From contig URJJ01000007.1 of the NCBI GenBank assembly GCA_900548185.1, positions 1-64,000 of the forward strand: a stretch of 64,000 bases of DNA, given 5' to 3'. Position numbers and translations under genes: made by a program. Position 1 is the first letter of the stretch, and every line of letters starts with the position of its first letter. Source of the stretch: an uncultured Opitutales bacterium (GTDB lineage: Bacteria > Verrucomicrobiota > Verrucomicrobiia > Opitutales > Intestinicryptomonadaceae). Of the stretch, positions 53,501-61,091 are shown in pieces. Under the pieces are notes generated by a model. The model was given only the letters and a program-made list of their open reading frames with translations, had not been told where the DNA came from and did not search any database.

Positions 53501-55004
53501 GAAGCTTTCGAGCGACGAGCTCATGATCAAGTACCAGGGGGCCCCCTCGGACGGCTATTCGAACCGCTTCGGCGCCCTTTCGTTCCTTTCCGGCGAGAGG
53601 ACTTACGACTACAATTACATGATATCCGCGCCCTTCGACATTCCGAGGACGAAGTTTGACATCATGTCGCTCGGCTTTTTCAGCCACGCGAACCTGTCGC
53701 CGCTGCACTGGCAGCCGTCCAACGCATTCGCGGAGTCTTTCGCGTCCCCGTTCCTGGACAGGACGGAAGTCTTCAGCCAGACCTCCGATGACGAGTATAA
53801 CAGTCCGCTCCTCTACCAGAATGAGCTTATCGACATATCTTACATGCTCAACGCCTCAATGTGGGACCGCTTCTTCTTGAGCACGCTCTCAAAGGGGGTG
53901 ACCGCCGATTTCGTGGCCGGAATGCGCCTGCCCAACACGAGGCTATTTTTGACCTCCACCCCGGAGGACAAGTCCGAGCTGCAGGGGTCGGAAGACTCGT
54001 TTAAAAGGGCCGCAAGGTACATTGCAATCGACGGCCCGTTCAACGTCAATTCCGCCTCCTACGAAGCTTGGAGGGCGGTGCTGGGCGGCATGCTCGGCAC
54101 CAAGAAGCAGGCGCTCGTAGGAAAGATGGTAAACAGCGAAACGCAGCGCTATGACGACCCCGACAACTTCTTCATGCCAAACCCGGGCGACATGAACCCC
54201 CTCGTCGCGCCCGACAAGAGGGCGAGCGACGGCGGCCGCGGCGAATACATAACGTATATAGATACGAGCGTCGGCAGAATGATAAGCGAATCCGAAATCG
54301 ACCAGCTCGCCCGCGAAGTAGTGCAGGAGGTGAAGCGCCGCGCGCCGTTCTTCAGCCTGGCCGATTTTGTAAACCGGCGCCTTGCCGACTATGAGAGCGG
54401 CGATGACGAGGACTCCCTCAGCATACGCTTCCAGGGTATCATGGGGACGCTTTCTGCGGCAATCCAGCGCGCAGTCTGGGAAGAGGCCCGCCCGCACACG
54501 TTCTTCAACGACGACTACATGGACAGGTATGTTGACCGCAAGGCCAATATTGGCGGCACGGCCGGCCAGATTAACTCCTTCGTAAAGCTCGCAAACAACA
54601 TTTCGGCCTACGACAAGGGCGAGGTTCGAAACAACATGGTTGACTTGGGCGAGCAGGTCAGAAAGAACGAGCAGGAGTACCTTGAGCATGCAATCACGGT
54701 GCCGCGCGTCTCGAAGAAGACTTCAAACCGCGCCAAGCACATCCCCGGCATGTTGAGCCAGGCGGATCTGCTTTCCATGCTCGGCCCCACAATCACGGTG
54801 CGCGGCGACACCTTTGTGGTGAGGGCATACGGCGAGAGTAAGAACCCCTTCACCCAGGGTGTGGCGAAGGCGTACTGCGAGGCCGTTGTGCAGCGCGTGG
54901 CCGAGCCTGTCGACCCGATGGACGAGTACGAGGCTCCGCTGTCGGAATTCGGCAGAAAGTTCAAGGTGGTTTCGTTCAAGTGGCTGACGCCTTCCGAGCT
55001 TTAA
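50526..55004 (+). CDS. Giant pilus-like protein resembling Verru_Chthon cassette protein A
   Basis: A 1,492-residue exported protein. The N-terminus RNRKAFALVLAIGAMAFMVL is like PilX and other minor pilins: basic residues, then one long hydrophobic helix continuing into IINAQKQAREARSNAILG. It has no Glu at the usual +5 position. GAYAYWISDESLKAKVSLI resembles a conserved segment of the large Verru_Chthon cassette protein A family of Verrucomicrobia. The rest is a very long polar region ending in NPFTQGVAKAYCEAVVQRV. The companion prepilin-like B, C and D genes of that cassette are not nearby. ATG 50526 has AAAGGAAG before it; two upstream ATGs in frame are less likely. Confidence 0.75.
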   Translation: MKTRNRKAFALVLAIGAMAFMVLLTLTLSSIISAKLRVINAQKQAREARSNAILGMSVAISELQRTLGRDNAVSFQASVFDEDPKTVKIDGVKVPYALGTIKIEKDNSSLEPLDLYEEQVGIVDAIKNGGDDPSVTWLISSEKRLRNPIFEQMSEMSGETVKLAEYKELVDYPVEFGGRVSAIDKADTVEVRAGKVPLAAASTGKGEGAYAYWISDESLKAKVSLIRPDKYLEEETGDAASIEAPADSRTPQIVNLSFVDELADLHLNPFVDGYNEIAAKNMAKATVLGEVALVDNSLTQWAKDNLNDYTASSVGIPVDVTQGRLKEDLTAYLSYKVGLKDEDPIIRGSSADEDYTGVNFGIRDWETHLPRFGQLRDFYEFGAQDKLNFENEFPVSPAQFQKGSGEIKHGLYPIIQGVQWVMLPAYRNVGSSTGPNTQSSLETKLQDLFKNPKNAKVQVEVVLLMWPKIRIWNPNNVTLEKTDYIFRLYMPFRFAASTLSENDVGNGNPDPISFGFVDWRAYEEKDIRRPSLTAGRGYSTLFERTKNLPADAQVKYEKGYFDEFIKDKAGRNNPVPVMNFRVNSLSMRPGEMLELIAKDPGNGENIYKDVELWSGQTLSNNDNLLQPDTLAVEGGSSDKNVQVQPGRYFVVRTGLYLESSRLVEMTNSNLSENGNSEVLEVSPLKDPDKQVLIENWQPQSDGTFTAEDPTNSKNTFYVYPESLVLTKLRGTNAVNLENPLEPLLRFSSSSSLSHSQDGQSYYQPGWSIQRVRANKSGGPVYYDRIGNEILKVNNGSMERLAVLDLNEFNSTTSLTPDNEKRRDDVHHYYRQAKGNLFNVWEAQYPTQGSSFNFPTRLAVLPYEGYVRDCDMGTQDLTKNVRSVFMLNSKLRMGVDSILKNTFPLSYGYRYPDIYDFEYRIFNVTNIRQNMTRSSSITEDPIRRNSSNYSVAFKWAGILPINYTNFFGGVPSAVSDATNYTYRLGKLPNYENMKLSSDELMIKYQGAPSDGYSNRFGALSFLSGERTYDYNYMISAPFDIPRTKFDIMSLGFFSHANLSPLHWQPSNAFAESFASPFLDRTEVFSQTSDDEYNSPLLYQNELIDISYMLNASMWDRFFLSTLSKGVTADFVAGMRLPNTRLFLTSTPEDKSELQGSEDSFKRAARYIAIDGPFNVNSASYEAWRAVLGGMLGTKKQALVGKMVNSETQRYDDPDNFFMPNPGDMNPLVAPDKRASDGGRGEYITYIDTSVGRMISESEIDQLAREVVQEVKRRAPFFSLADFVNRRLADYESGDDEDSLSIRFQGIMGTLSAAIQRAVWEEARPHTFFNDDYMDRYVDRKANIGGTAGQINSFVKLANNISAYDKGEVRNNMVDLGEQVRKNEQEYLEHAITVPRVSKKTSNRAKHIPGMLSQADLLSMLGPTITVRGDTFVVRAYGESKNPFTQGVAKAYCEAVVQRVAEPVDPMDEYEAPLSEFGRKFKVVSFKWLTPSEL

Positions 55005-55014
55005 GTTTCATTTG

Positions 55015-55044
55015 GGCGGCGGGTTTTCCCGCCGCCTTTTTTTT
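55015..55044 (+). terminator. Rho-independent terminator after the giant gene
   Basis: GGCGGCGGG (55015-55023) pairs perfectly with CCCGCCGCC (55028-55036) over a 4-base loop and is followed by eight T residues. Confidence 0.93.
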
Positions 55045-55167
55045 GCGCAAATTTGCCCTCAGATAAAACGGGTTTCCGGATTTGCCCGCAACCTCGTTGC
55101 GCGCGGCTAGTCCGTGGGCGTTTGCCGGTTCCCCCGCGTCCGCTCACTCCAGGATAGGCGTTTGCCT

Positions 55168-55212
55168 GGTATTGAAAAGGAAACGGGAAGCGGATTTGGA
55201 AATGGAATTCGC
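55168..55212 (+). repeat. Family 2 repeat fragment
   Basis: AACGGGAAGCGGATTTGGAA followed by ATGGAATTCGC matches the left core of the family; the right half is missing. Confidence 0.5.
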
Positions 55213-55807
55213 TTGTGATAAATAAGAGCTTATAAAAAACACAATACGCTTAATTTCCCTGCGGAATTTTAGATAACATCCTCGGAAGTACGACTTCCGC
55301 TCCCGGAGGCTTTCCCCGCTTCGCCGCAAAGGCCGCCAAAGAAAAATTTGAGCGCGAGGCCGAAAAACGCCCCGCGTTTCCGCTCAATCCAGAACAATGG
55401 AGCCGGGCAGGCAATTCTGCCCGCGCTCTCTTTTTGTTAACATATCTGACATCCAAATAAGGGCCATTTCATGCAATCCACGCCAAATATAGAGCGCATT
55501 GCAAACGCCGCACCAAAGGAGATTCAGGAGGGCGCAAATCCGCAAAAAAACTTTCCGCGCTTTCCGGGCGCCCGTCTCTTGGGGCAAGGGGGGAGAGTCC
55601 CCATGCCTAAAGTCGATATTTACTTTGCAAAGGCGGCATTGCAGCACCCGCCCGCCTCTTTTGAGGACGTTTAAAAAGCGACGTTCGACTTCCATGCGGA
55701 ATTGAAAAAGCAGGAAGCCCTAAAAAAGCCATGCACACATGCGAAAAAGAAATTTCTTTTTGCTGCATACTCCCTGCGGGATATAATCGTTTAGGGAAAA
55801 AAGAGGG

Positions 55808-55850
55808 CCTGGCATGAATTAGAAAGCGGATTTCGGAATGGGGTTGGCTC
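55808..55850 (+). repeat. Family 2 repeat fragment
   Basis: GGCCTGGCATGAATTAG then AAGCGGATTTCGGAATGGGG matches the left end and core of the family; no right end is found. Confidence 0.5.
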
Positions 55851-56187
55851 ATCAAATGAAAAGGGACTTGTATCGATAGGGGAATGAAAATCTGGTTTTT
55901 ATGGAGAAGCTTATCCGGGGGGCGCGGCCGTTTCATTTGGTAAGAATTATCCGTTTTTTCCATTTGTTCGGGATAGACAATCAGGCGGGGGCATGGAAAA
56001 TTCTGCCTCGCCCGCAGGCGGTGCCGCCAAGTTTTGCGCTCCGTTTTTGCCAATCCCATCCATGCCTGTTTCGCATCCCAGCGGGCGAGATTTGCCGCAA
56101 TGGCGGCGGGAAGCGCGGGGGGACCTTCGGGGAGGAGAAGGGAATGCAGGAAATGGCCCCGCCGGCGTTTTTGGGGGGGGCGTGCGC

Positions 56188-56213
56188 AAAAAAAAGACGC
56201 CCTGAAGGGCGTC
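56188..56213 (-). terminator. Rho-independent terminator of the minus-strand group
   Basis: GACGCCCT and AGGGCGTC (56196-56203 with 56206-56213) pair perfectly; on the minus strand eight T residues follow. It lies 142 bases past the Cys-Pro gene stop. Confidence 0.85.
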
Positions 56214-56354
56214 TCAATTATTTGCGTGTGCAAATTGTATAAGACTGCAAGCGACTGCGGGCAAAATTTTTGCCGCCCGCCGTACAGGGGCCGCCTGCTA
56301 AAAGCGGGCGCGCCTTAAACTATCCGGCTTCCGCGCCGCTTTGCGCAGACTGCA

Positions 56355-56660
56355 TCATTGCGCGGCTGGGCACCGGGCGGGCCTATTGCATGCCCGCTTT
56401 GCGGCTGGGCACGCCCGCGCCTTTGCAGGGCATTCTGCCGCCGCCGCAGGGCACTCCCGGACATTTGCAACGGGGCACGCCTGCGCCCTCGCGGGGCAGC
56501 CTTGGGCGTTTGCGACCGGGCATGCAGTTTGGGCCTGGCACGCCTGCGCCTGAACCGGGCAATTTTTAACCTGCGGGCAGGCTGCCGACGCTATCGGGCA
56601 TGCCGCAAAGCCTATTGAGGCGGCTGCGAAAACCGCTATGGCTGCTATCGTCTTTTTCAT
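56355..56660 (-). CDS. Small secreted Cys-Pro repeat protein
   Basis: A 101-residue protein with a signal peptide (KKTIAAIAVFAAASIGFA) and a mature part of about 80 residues holding 12 cysteines, nine of them followed by Pro. Cysteines are spaced 6-8 residues apart (for example QGCPARAQACPVANVRECP), giving a loose Cys-Pro repeat rich in Ala. No family is recognised. Secreted and cysteine-dense, it could bind metal or be disulfide-cross-linked in the envelope. AAAGGA lies 7 bases before ATG 56660. Confidence 0.65.
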   Translation of the reverse strand: MKKTIAAIAVFAAASIGFAACPIASAACPQVKNCPVQAQACQAQTACPVANAQGCPARAQACPVANVRECPAAAAECPAKARACPAAKRACNRPARCPAAQ

Positions 56661-56980
56661 AAGGGAATCCTTTCTTTTATAACTCTTGCAAAGTTTCGGG
56701 GCCGCTGCCCTGAAAAACTCCGCATGCGGTAAAGCTTTGCGCTGGCGTAAACGGGGGCCTCTAACTCCCCCTCCGTCGCCGTCGCAAAAACGCGGCAAAA
56801 CCTGACGCGTGCACGTTTTTGACGTTCGCGCTCCCGCTTCGCATAGTTTCGTAAAAAACGCCGCCGTTTTAAGCTTCCGCCAGAATTGCCGGCGCGTTTT
56901 GCTGGGCGGAATGCAAAATGGGCGTGCTTAAGACATGCGCATCCGCAAAATCCGCGCGCCGCAGGCCGCCGCTTTGCGCG
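56661..56980. other. Gene-free stretch upstream of the Cys-Pro gene
   Basis: About 320 bases between two minus-strand genes. It should hold the promoter of the Cys-Pro gene. No clear boxes, repeat or hairpin with a T-run was found. Confidence 0.4.
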
Positions 56981-57292
56981 CTAGTTATCTGCGTTTTTCT
57001 TAGCCTCGGCCTTCCTCTTTTCCGCCTCCCTTTTGGCGCGTTCTGCGGCTATGATGTTTCTGTCCGCGTCGGACTTTGCGTTTATCGCCGCCTGACGGGC
57101 GGCGTTGCCGCGCTCGCGCATGAGCTTGTCATGATACGCTTTCTTGGCGGCGGCCCTGCGCGCGGCGGCTTCGGCCCGCTTCGCAGCTATCGCCTTTTGC
57201 GCTGCGGCCTGGTCGTCCTGCGCCGATGCGGAGGCGGGGCATCCCATTGCGATGCATGCGCCCAAAGCTATGATGGTTGTGAGTCTTTTCAT
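56981..57292 (-). CDS. Small secreted Ala/Lys-rich helical protein
   Basis: A 103-residue protein with a signal peptide (KRLTTIIALGACIAMGCPASASA) and a mature part that is almost all Ala, Lys, Arg, Glu and Gln (AAQKAIAAKRAEAAARRAAA, AERAKREAEKRKAEAKK). It is predicted as one long charged helix or coiled coil. No family is recognised. Its ATG overlaps the stop of the upstream gene (ATGA), so translation of the two is coupled. Confidence 0.65.
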   Translation of the reverse strand: MKRLTTIIALGACIAMGCPASASAQDDQAAAQKAIAAKRAEAAARRAAAKKAYHDKLMRERGNAARQAAINAKSDADRNIIAAERAKREAEKRKAEAKKNADN

Positions 57293-57987
57293 TTCTGTTT
57301 TGATGATTTTTTTGATTTTGTCTGTTTTGCGCCGCGCGCCGCGGTTTTTTTCGCGGATTTCTTCGCAGGGGCTTTTGCGCCTTTTTTGGCGGGCTGGGGG
57401 GCCTCGCTCCGGCATTCGCACTGGTCGTCCGCCCCGCTGCACCTGTACCCCAGGCTTTCAAAATACGATTTGTGGGCCCGGGCCACATCCACGTACTTGA
57501 GGGCCCAGTTTTTTATTTGCGAGCGGGCCTTTTCGTCCATGCTCTTCACTATCCTGCCGGGCACCCCCATGACGACGGAGCCGTCCGGCACGACCGTGCC
57601 CTTGGTGACCAGCGCGCGCGCGCCGATGACGCAGTTTTTGCCGATTTTTGCGCCGTCGAGAACGGTGGCGCCCATGCCGACAAGGGTCTCGTCGCCGATT
57701 TCGCAGGCGTGGAGTATCGCGCCGTGGCCGACCGTCACGCGGTCGCCGACCTTGACGCCGAAGTCGTCGGCAAGATGGACGATTGTGCCGTCCTGGATGT
57801 TTGAAGCCTCTCCGATTTCTATGGAATTTATGTCGGCCCTGAGCACCACCCCGGGCCACACGCTCGCGTCCCTGCCGATTTTGACGTCTCCCATCACCAC
57901 TGCGTGGGGGCTGACGTAAGCCTCGGGATGCACCTGCGGGGCCGCCTTGAAATATTTCTCCAGTCTTTCCAGGGTTGTCATTTTCAT
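57289..57987 (-). CDS. Gamma-carbonic-anhydrase-type hexapeptide protein with basic tail
   Basis: A 232-residue protein. Residues about 15-175 form a left-handed beta-helix (HAVVMGDVKIGRDASVWPGV, NIQDGTIVHLADDFGVKVGD, VTVGHGAILHACEIGDETLV). The metal-binding histidines of gamma carbonic anhydrases and YrdA-type proteins are present in IVHL, GHGA and LHAC. After a CSGADDQCEC stretch comes a tail of about 35 residues made of Lys, Ala, Pro and Ser (KKGAKAPAKKSAKKTAAR), like histone H1 or bacterial histone-like tails; this is not usual for the family. ATG 57987 is used; ATG 57981 is close by. Confidence 0.85.
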   Translation of the reverse strand: MKMTTLERLEKYFKAAPQVHPEAYVSPHAVVMGDVKIGRDASVWPGVVLRADINSIEIGEASNIQDGTIVHLADDFGVKVGDRVTVGHGAILHACEIGDETLVGMGATVLDGAKIGKNCVIGARALVTKGTVVPDGSVVMGVPGRIVKSMDEKARSQIKNWALKYVDVARAHKSYFESLGYRCSGADDQCECRSEAPQPAKKGAKAPAKKSAKKTAARGAKQTKSKKSSKQK

Positions 57988-58210
57988 AAAACCGATATTG
58001 CAAAATGCCTGCAAATGGCGTCTTTTGTCAAATGGAATCGCCGCGCCGCCCGCGTGTCAAGCAGATAGGGGGTAGGTTTTCAGCTTTTTGGGGGGGGGTT
58101 CGATTTTCCTTGCGCTCTGCGTAAAACCGAATATCGTTTCACCAAATTCCGAGTTGTGCGGCTTGTGCCGCGCGGAGAATCTCAAACGTTTCAGCCCCAA
58201 TACACCAATC

Positions 58211-60142
58211 ATGAACACAAAATCCCTCAAAGGAATATGCGCCGCCATTCCCGCCCTCTGCGCGGGCGCCGCATTCGCCGCTTCCGACAACACCATATCG
58301 GTGACGGAGGCAAACCGGGATATAGACTGGGCGACCACCACCCTGTGGTCCCTCGGCGTCCCGCCGACCGCCTCGCAGTCGGCCAACATAACCAATGCCG
58401 GCGGTGTTGACGCGTGGCTTTTCGTAAAGGACGGGACGGCCGCCGAGGCTAGCTCCTTCGGCGTGGACGGCTCTTCAAAGCTTTTCATCCAGTCCGGAGG
58501 CTCGCTCGACCTGGGCGCGGGCCAGATGTATGTCGCAGACGGCGGCGCCCTGGATGTCGCCGGAAAGCTTGTCGCCGGGAGGCTCGCGCTAAACGGCGGG
58601 GCGTTTTCCGCAACGGGTGCGGAGATGTCGCTCGCATCCATAGCCATGAAGGCGAACAACTCCTTCACCGTGGAGGATTCCACTGTGACGGTTACCGGGG
58701 GCAATTTCATAACAAGCGGCGGCGGCTCTGCGGCGGACACGCAGACGATGACCTACAAAAACTCCGTCTTGAATACCGCTGTCGGCGGGGGCTCCCTGAC
58801 GCCCACCTTCCTCTTTTGGAACGGCTCCAACAGCGGCGTGCTCAATTTTGACGGCTCGTCCGTCAACCTGGCGACGCTGACCGACGCCGAAACCCTGTCC
58901 GCCAAGAGGATAGACACAACCAGAGAACATTCCACCCTTCAGATAGGATGGGACGACCGCGAGACGCAGAATTTCCAGCTCAACATAACAAACGGTTCCG
59001 ACGTCCGTGTGGGCAACATCATAATGAACACGGCCGGCTGGAAAAAGACAGCCTCAGGAAGCTATGAGATAAACGTCGAAGGCACCGCCGAAAAGAAGTC
59101 GTACCTTTGGGCCAACAAGCTTGCGATGGGCCTTTCCGGGGCCGAGGCAGCAGACCCGGCAAACCCCTTCTCCGTATCGCTTAATATCGGGGACAACGCC
59201 GAAGTCCGCTTTTCAAACAACGTCGAGATAGGCCAGAACGAGGGCTACTCCGGCTCCAATTCGATAAACCTCACGGGCTCGAATTCCGCAATGTATTTCT
59301 ACGGCGGCGACACGCACGTCAGCGGCTACGGCTCGACGGCCCACGCCGGCTCAAGCACCATATACGCGCGCGGCGAAAGCGCCTCCGACAAGGTGCGGTA
59401 CATTCAGGACGCCAGCCTGAAAATCCACCAGTCCTCCCAGGCGGACGCGACGACCGTAGCCTCCGTAATCCTCGACGGCAACGTGTATTTTGCCAGGGAC
59501 AACAACAACCGCGTGGGCCTCGACCTTGGCGCCCAGCGCGCCGACTATTACAAGGGCGGCACGGCGCAGTTCATCATCAGAAATTCCGGCAACGAAGCCT
59601 ATTTCTGGACCGTTAACATCGGGCGCACCGACACGACCGGGGGGACTTCCTCCTTCATCGTGGAAGGCGGCGGTTCGAAAATCGAGATGCAAAATCTCAG
59701 CCTTCAGGGCGGTGTGGGAACCTCGGCTTCCAACATTGTAGGGGGCGAAATCCGCTTCAATTTCACGGAAAACGACGGCGGAATTTCCGCGATAAACATA
59801 AACGGCTCGATAAACGCCTTCTCGGGCGTGCTGACGCTCGACTTTTCCGCCCTCAGCGATTTCAGCGCATTTGGCGACGACCCGAAGATAGCGTCGTTTA
59901 TGATTTTTAGCTCTGCAAACAGCCTCCAGTCCTACATCGAGGCCGCCGTTGAGGGGGACCGCGTAAAATATGTGTTTAAGGACGGCGTTTCCGGCGAAGT
60001 CGGCTTCAGGTACGAGAATGTCGACGGCAAGAACGAGGTATGGGCCGACGTGGAACTGACGTCGGTGCCCGAGCCCGGGATTATGGGTGCGTTTTTTGGT
60101 CTTGCCGCCATGCTTCTCATACTGTCCCGCCGGCGTGCGTAG
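58211..60142 (+). CDS. PEP-CTERM sorted surface protein
   Basis: A 643-residue exported protein with a signal peptide (1-24), a long Gly/Ser/Asn-rich beta-helix-like passenger (GGSLDLGAGQMYVADGGALD, repeated 'G-x-L' strands) and a C-terminal PEP-CTERM signal (SVPEPGIMGAFFGLAAMLLI, then SRRRA). Such signals are cleaved by an exosortase, which is not in this window. The segment INGSINAFSGVLTLDFSAL is shared with the protein at 62455. A G9 tract lies 113 bases before the ATG. Confidence 0.88.
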   Translation: MNTKSLKGICAAIPALCAGAAFAASDNTISVTEANRDIDWATTTLWSLGVPPTASQSANITNAGGVDAWLFVKDGTAAEASSFGVDGSSKLFIQSGGSLDLGAGQMYVADGGALDVAGKLVAGRLALNGGAFSATGAEMSLASIAMKANNSFTVEDSTVTVTGGNFITSGGGSAADTQTMTYKNSVLNTAVGGGSLTPTFLFWNGSNSGVLNFDGSSVNLATLTDAETLSAKRIDTTREHSTLQIGWDDRETQNFQLNITNGSDVRVGNIIMNTAGWKKTASGSYEINVEGTAEKKSYLWANKLAMGLSGAEAADPANPFSVSLNIGDNAEVRFSNNVEIGQNEGYSGSNSINLTGSNSAMYFYGGDTHVSGYGSTAHAGSSTIYARGESASDKVRYIQDASLKIHQSSQADATTVASVILDGNVYFARDNNNRVGLDLGAQRADYYKGGTAQFIIRNSGNEAYFWTVNIGRTDTTGGTSSFIVEGGGSKIEMQNLSLQGGVGTSASNIVGGEIRFNFTENDGGISAININGSINAFSGVLTLDFSALSDFSAFGDDPKIASFMIFSSANSLQSYIEAAVEGDRVKYVFKDGVSGEVGFRYENVDGKNEVWADVELTSVPEPGIMGAFFGLAAMLLILSRRRA

Positions 60143-60163
60143 GAGTTTAAAGGCATTTTAAAA

Positions 60164-60196
60164 GCCGCCCCGGAAGCTCATCCGGGGCGTTTTTTT
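60164..60196 (+). terminator. Rho-independent terminator after the PEP-CTERM gene
   Basis: CGCCCCGGA (60166-60174) pairs perfectly with TCCGGGGCG (60181-60189) and is followed by seven T residues. Confidence 0.92.
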
Positions 60197-60200
60197 GGGG

Positions 60201-60331
60201 GGGTCTGGCGCAGATGAGAAAACGGGGAGCGGATTCTTAATGGGATAGGAAAAATCCCGCTTGAGCTGCTGCGAAAGAGCGCCCGCGCTTCCGCTTCCTT
60301 GGGGGTGTTCCAATATATGCCGGCTCTTTTT
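60201..60331 (+). repeat. Family 2 repeat (MITE-like)
   Basis: It begins GGGTCTGGCGCAGATG, has AGCGGATTCTTAATGGGATA, AAAATCCCGCTTGAGCTGC and GGGGGTGTTCCAATATATGC, and ends CCGGCTCTTTTT. The ends are weak inverted repeats. It starts right after the T7-G7 junction that closes the upstream terminator. Confidence 0.65.
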
Positions 60332-60394
60332 AGCTTTGGATTTTTCATAATGCTTGAAAGAGTCTGAAAGGGCGGGTTTTATAATTGGAATAAG

Positions 60395-60826
60395 ATGCCG
60401 TTTTTTAAAAAGATGCCCGATATGTCAAAAGTCCTGAAAGGCTCCCTTTGCAGGTTTTTGGGGATATTGACGCTTGGCGTTTTCGGCGGGATGGGCGGAT
60501 ATTGGCGTCCGGATGGGAGGATAAGCCGCCTTGAGTTTTGGCGAGACTACTTTCTGCCGGGCCTCTTTCTTGCGATGCTGGGGGCCCTTGCATACAGGCT
60601 GATGTATTCATTCGGAGCGCTTGACCCGTTTTCCTTCTGGGTTCGCCGCGCCCTTTTTGCGCTGCTTGTTTCCCCCGGAGGTTATTTTTTTGCATTGGGC
60701 GAGATAAAGCGCTTTCGCGCGATGCGTCTCTGGCCCGGCATTGCGCTTTTAAATTTCTATCCGGTTTACGGCCCTGCGCTTACGACCCTGGTCGTCGGAG
60801 TATTCCGCGGGAGGCGCCGCAGATAG
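60395..60826 (+). CDS. DUF805-type inner-membrane protein
   Basis: A 143-residue membrane protein with about three or four hydrophobic segments. DGRISRLEFWRDYFLPGLFL is the diagnostic opening of DUF805, and the Gly-Arg-Ile-Ser-Arg...Phe-Trp pattern is intact. Function of the family is unknown. Several in-frame ATGs (60395, 60413, 60422) compete. A second member seems to begin at the right end of the window. Confidence 0.7.
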   Translation: MPFFKKMPDMSKVLKGSLCRFLGILTLGVFGGMGGYWRPDGRISRLEFWRDYFLPGLFLAMLGALAYRLMYSFGALDPFSFWVRRALFALLVSPGGYFFALGEIKRFRAMRLWPGIALLNFYPVYGPALTTLVVGVFRGRRRR

Positions 60827-61052
60827 CGGTATGCCCTCCTGCAAAATCCGAAGCTAACCCCCGCATTTGAACCACTGCCGGTGTTTTTAGTTTCCTTAAA
60901 GAAAATCCCGCTTCCATTTCGCAGTTTTTTCCTGCCTTGCCGGATTGCCCCCGGGCGGCCGCGCTTCACCCCGGACTTCCGAGCATCCGCCTGCCGTCTT
61001 TCCCGCCCCGCACGGGGACTGCGCTATGCATAAAAATCGCAAGAAATATGGC

Positions 61053-61080
61053 TTGGCAACGGGACGCACTGTTATAGTAT
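61053..61080 (+). promoter_or_regulatory. Candidate promoter of the uracil-DNA glycosylase gene
   Basis: TTGGCA (61053-61058) and TAGTAT (61075-61080) are 16 bases apart, 11 bases before the ATG at 61092. If used, the 5' leader would be very short. Confidence 0.35.
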
Positions 61081-61091
61081 CCCGATAATTT

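Larger units (their letters stand above)
55045..56187. other. Gene-free stretch with repeat fragments
   Basis: About 1.1 kb without a convincing gene. Two left-end fragments of family 2 are present (55168 and 55808). Frames on both strands between 55607 and 56242 overlap heavily and show no family features. Confidence 0.5.

Noticed and set aside
55607..56242. Overlapping 208- and 113-codon frames on opposite strands
   Set aside because: Neither has a ribosome site, signal or family feature, and the minus-strand terminator at 56188 lies inside both.
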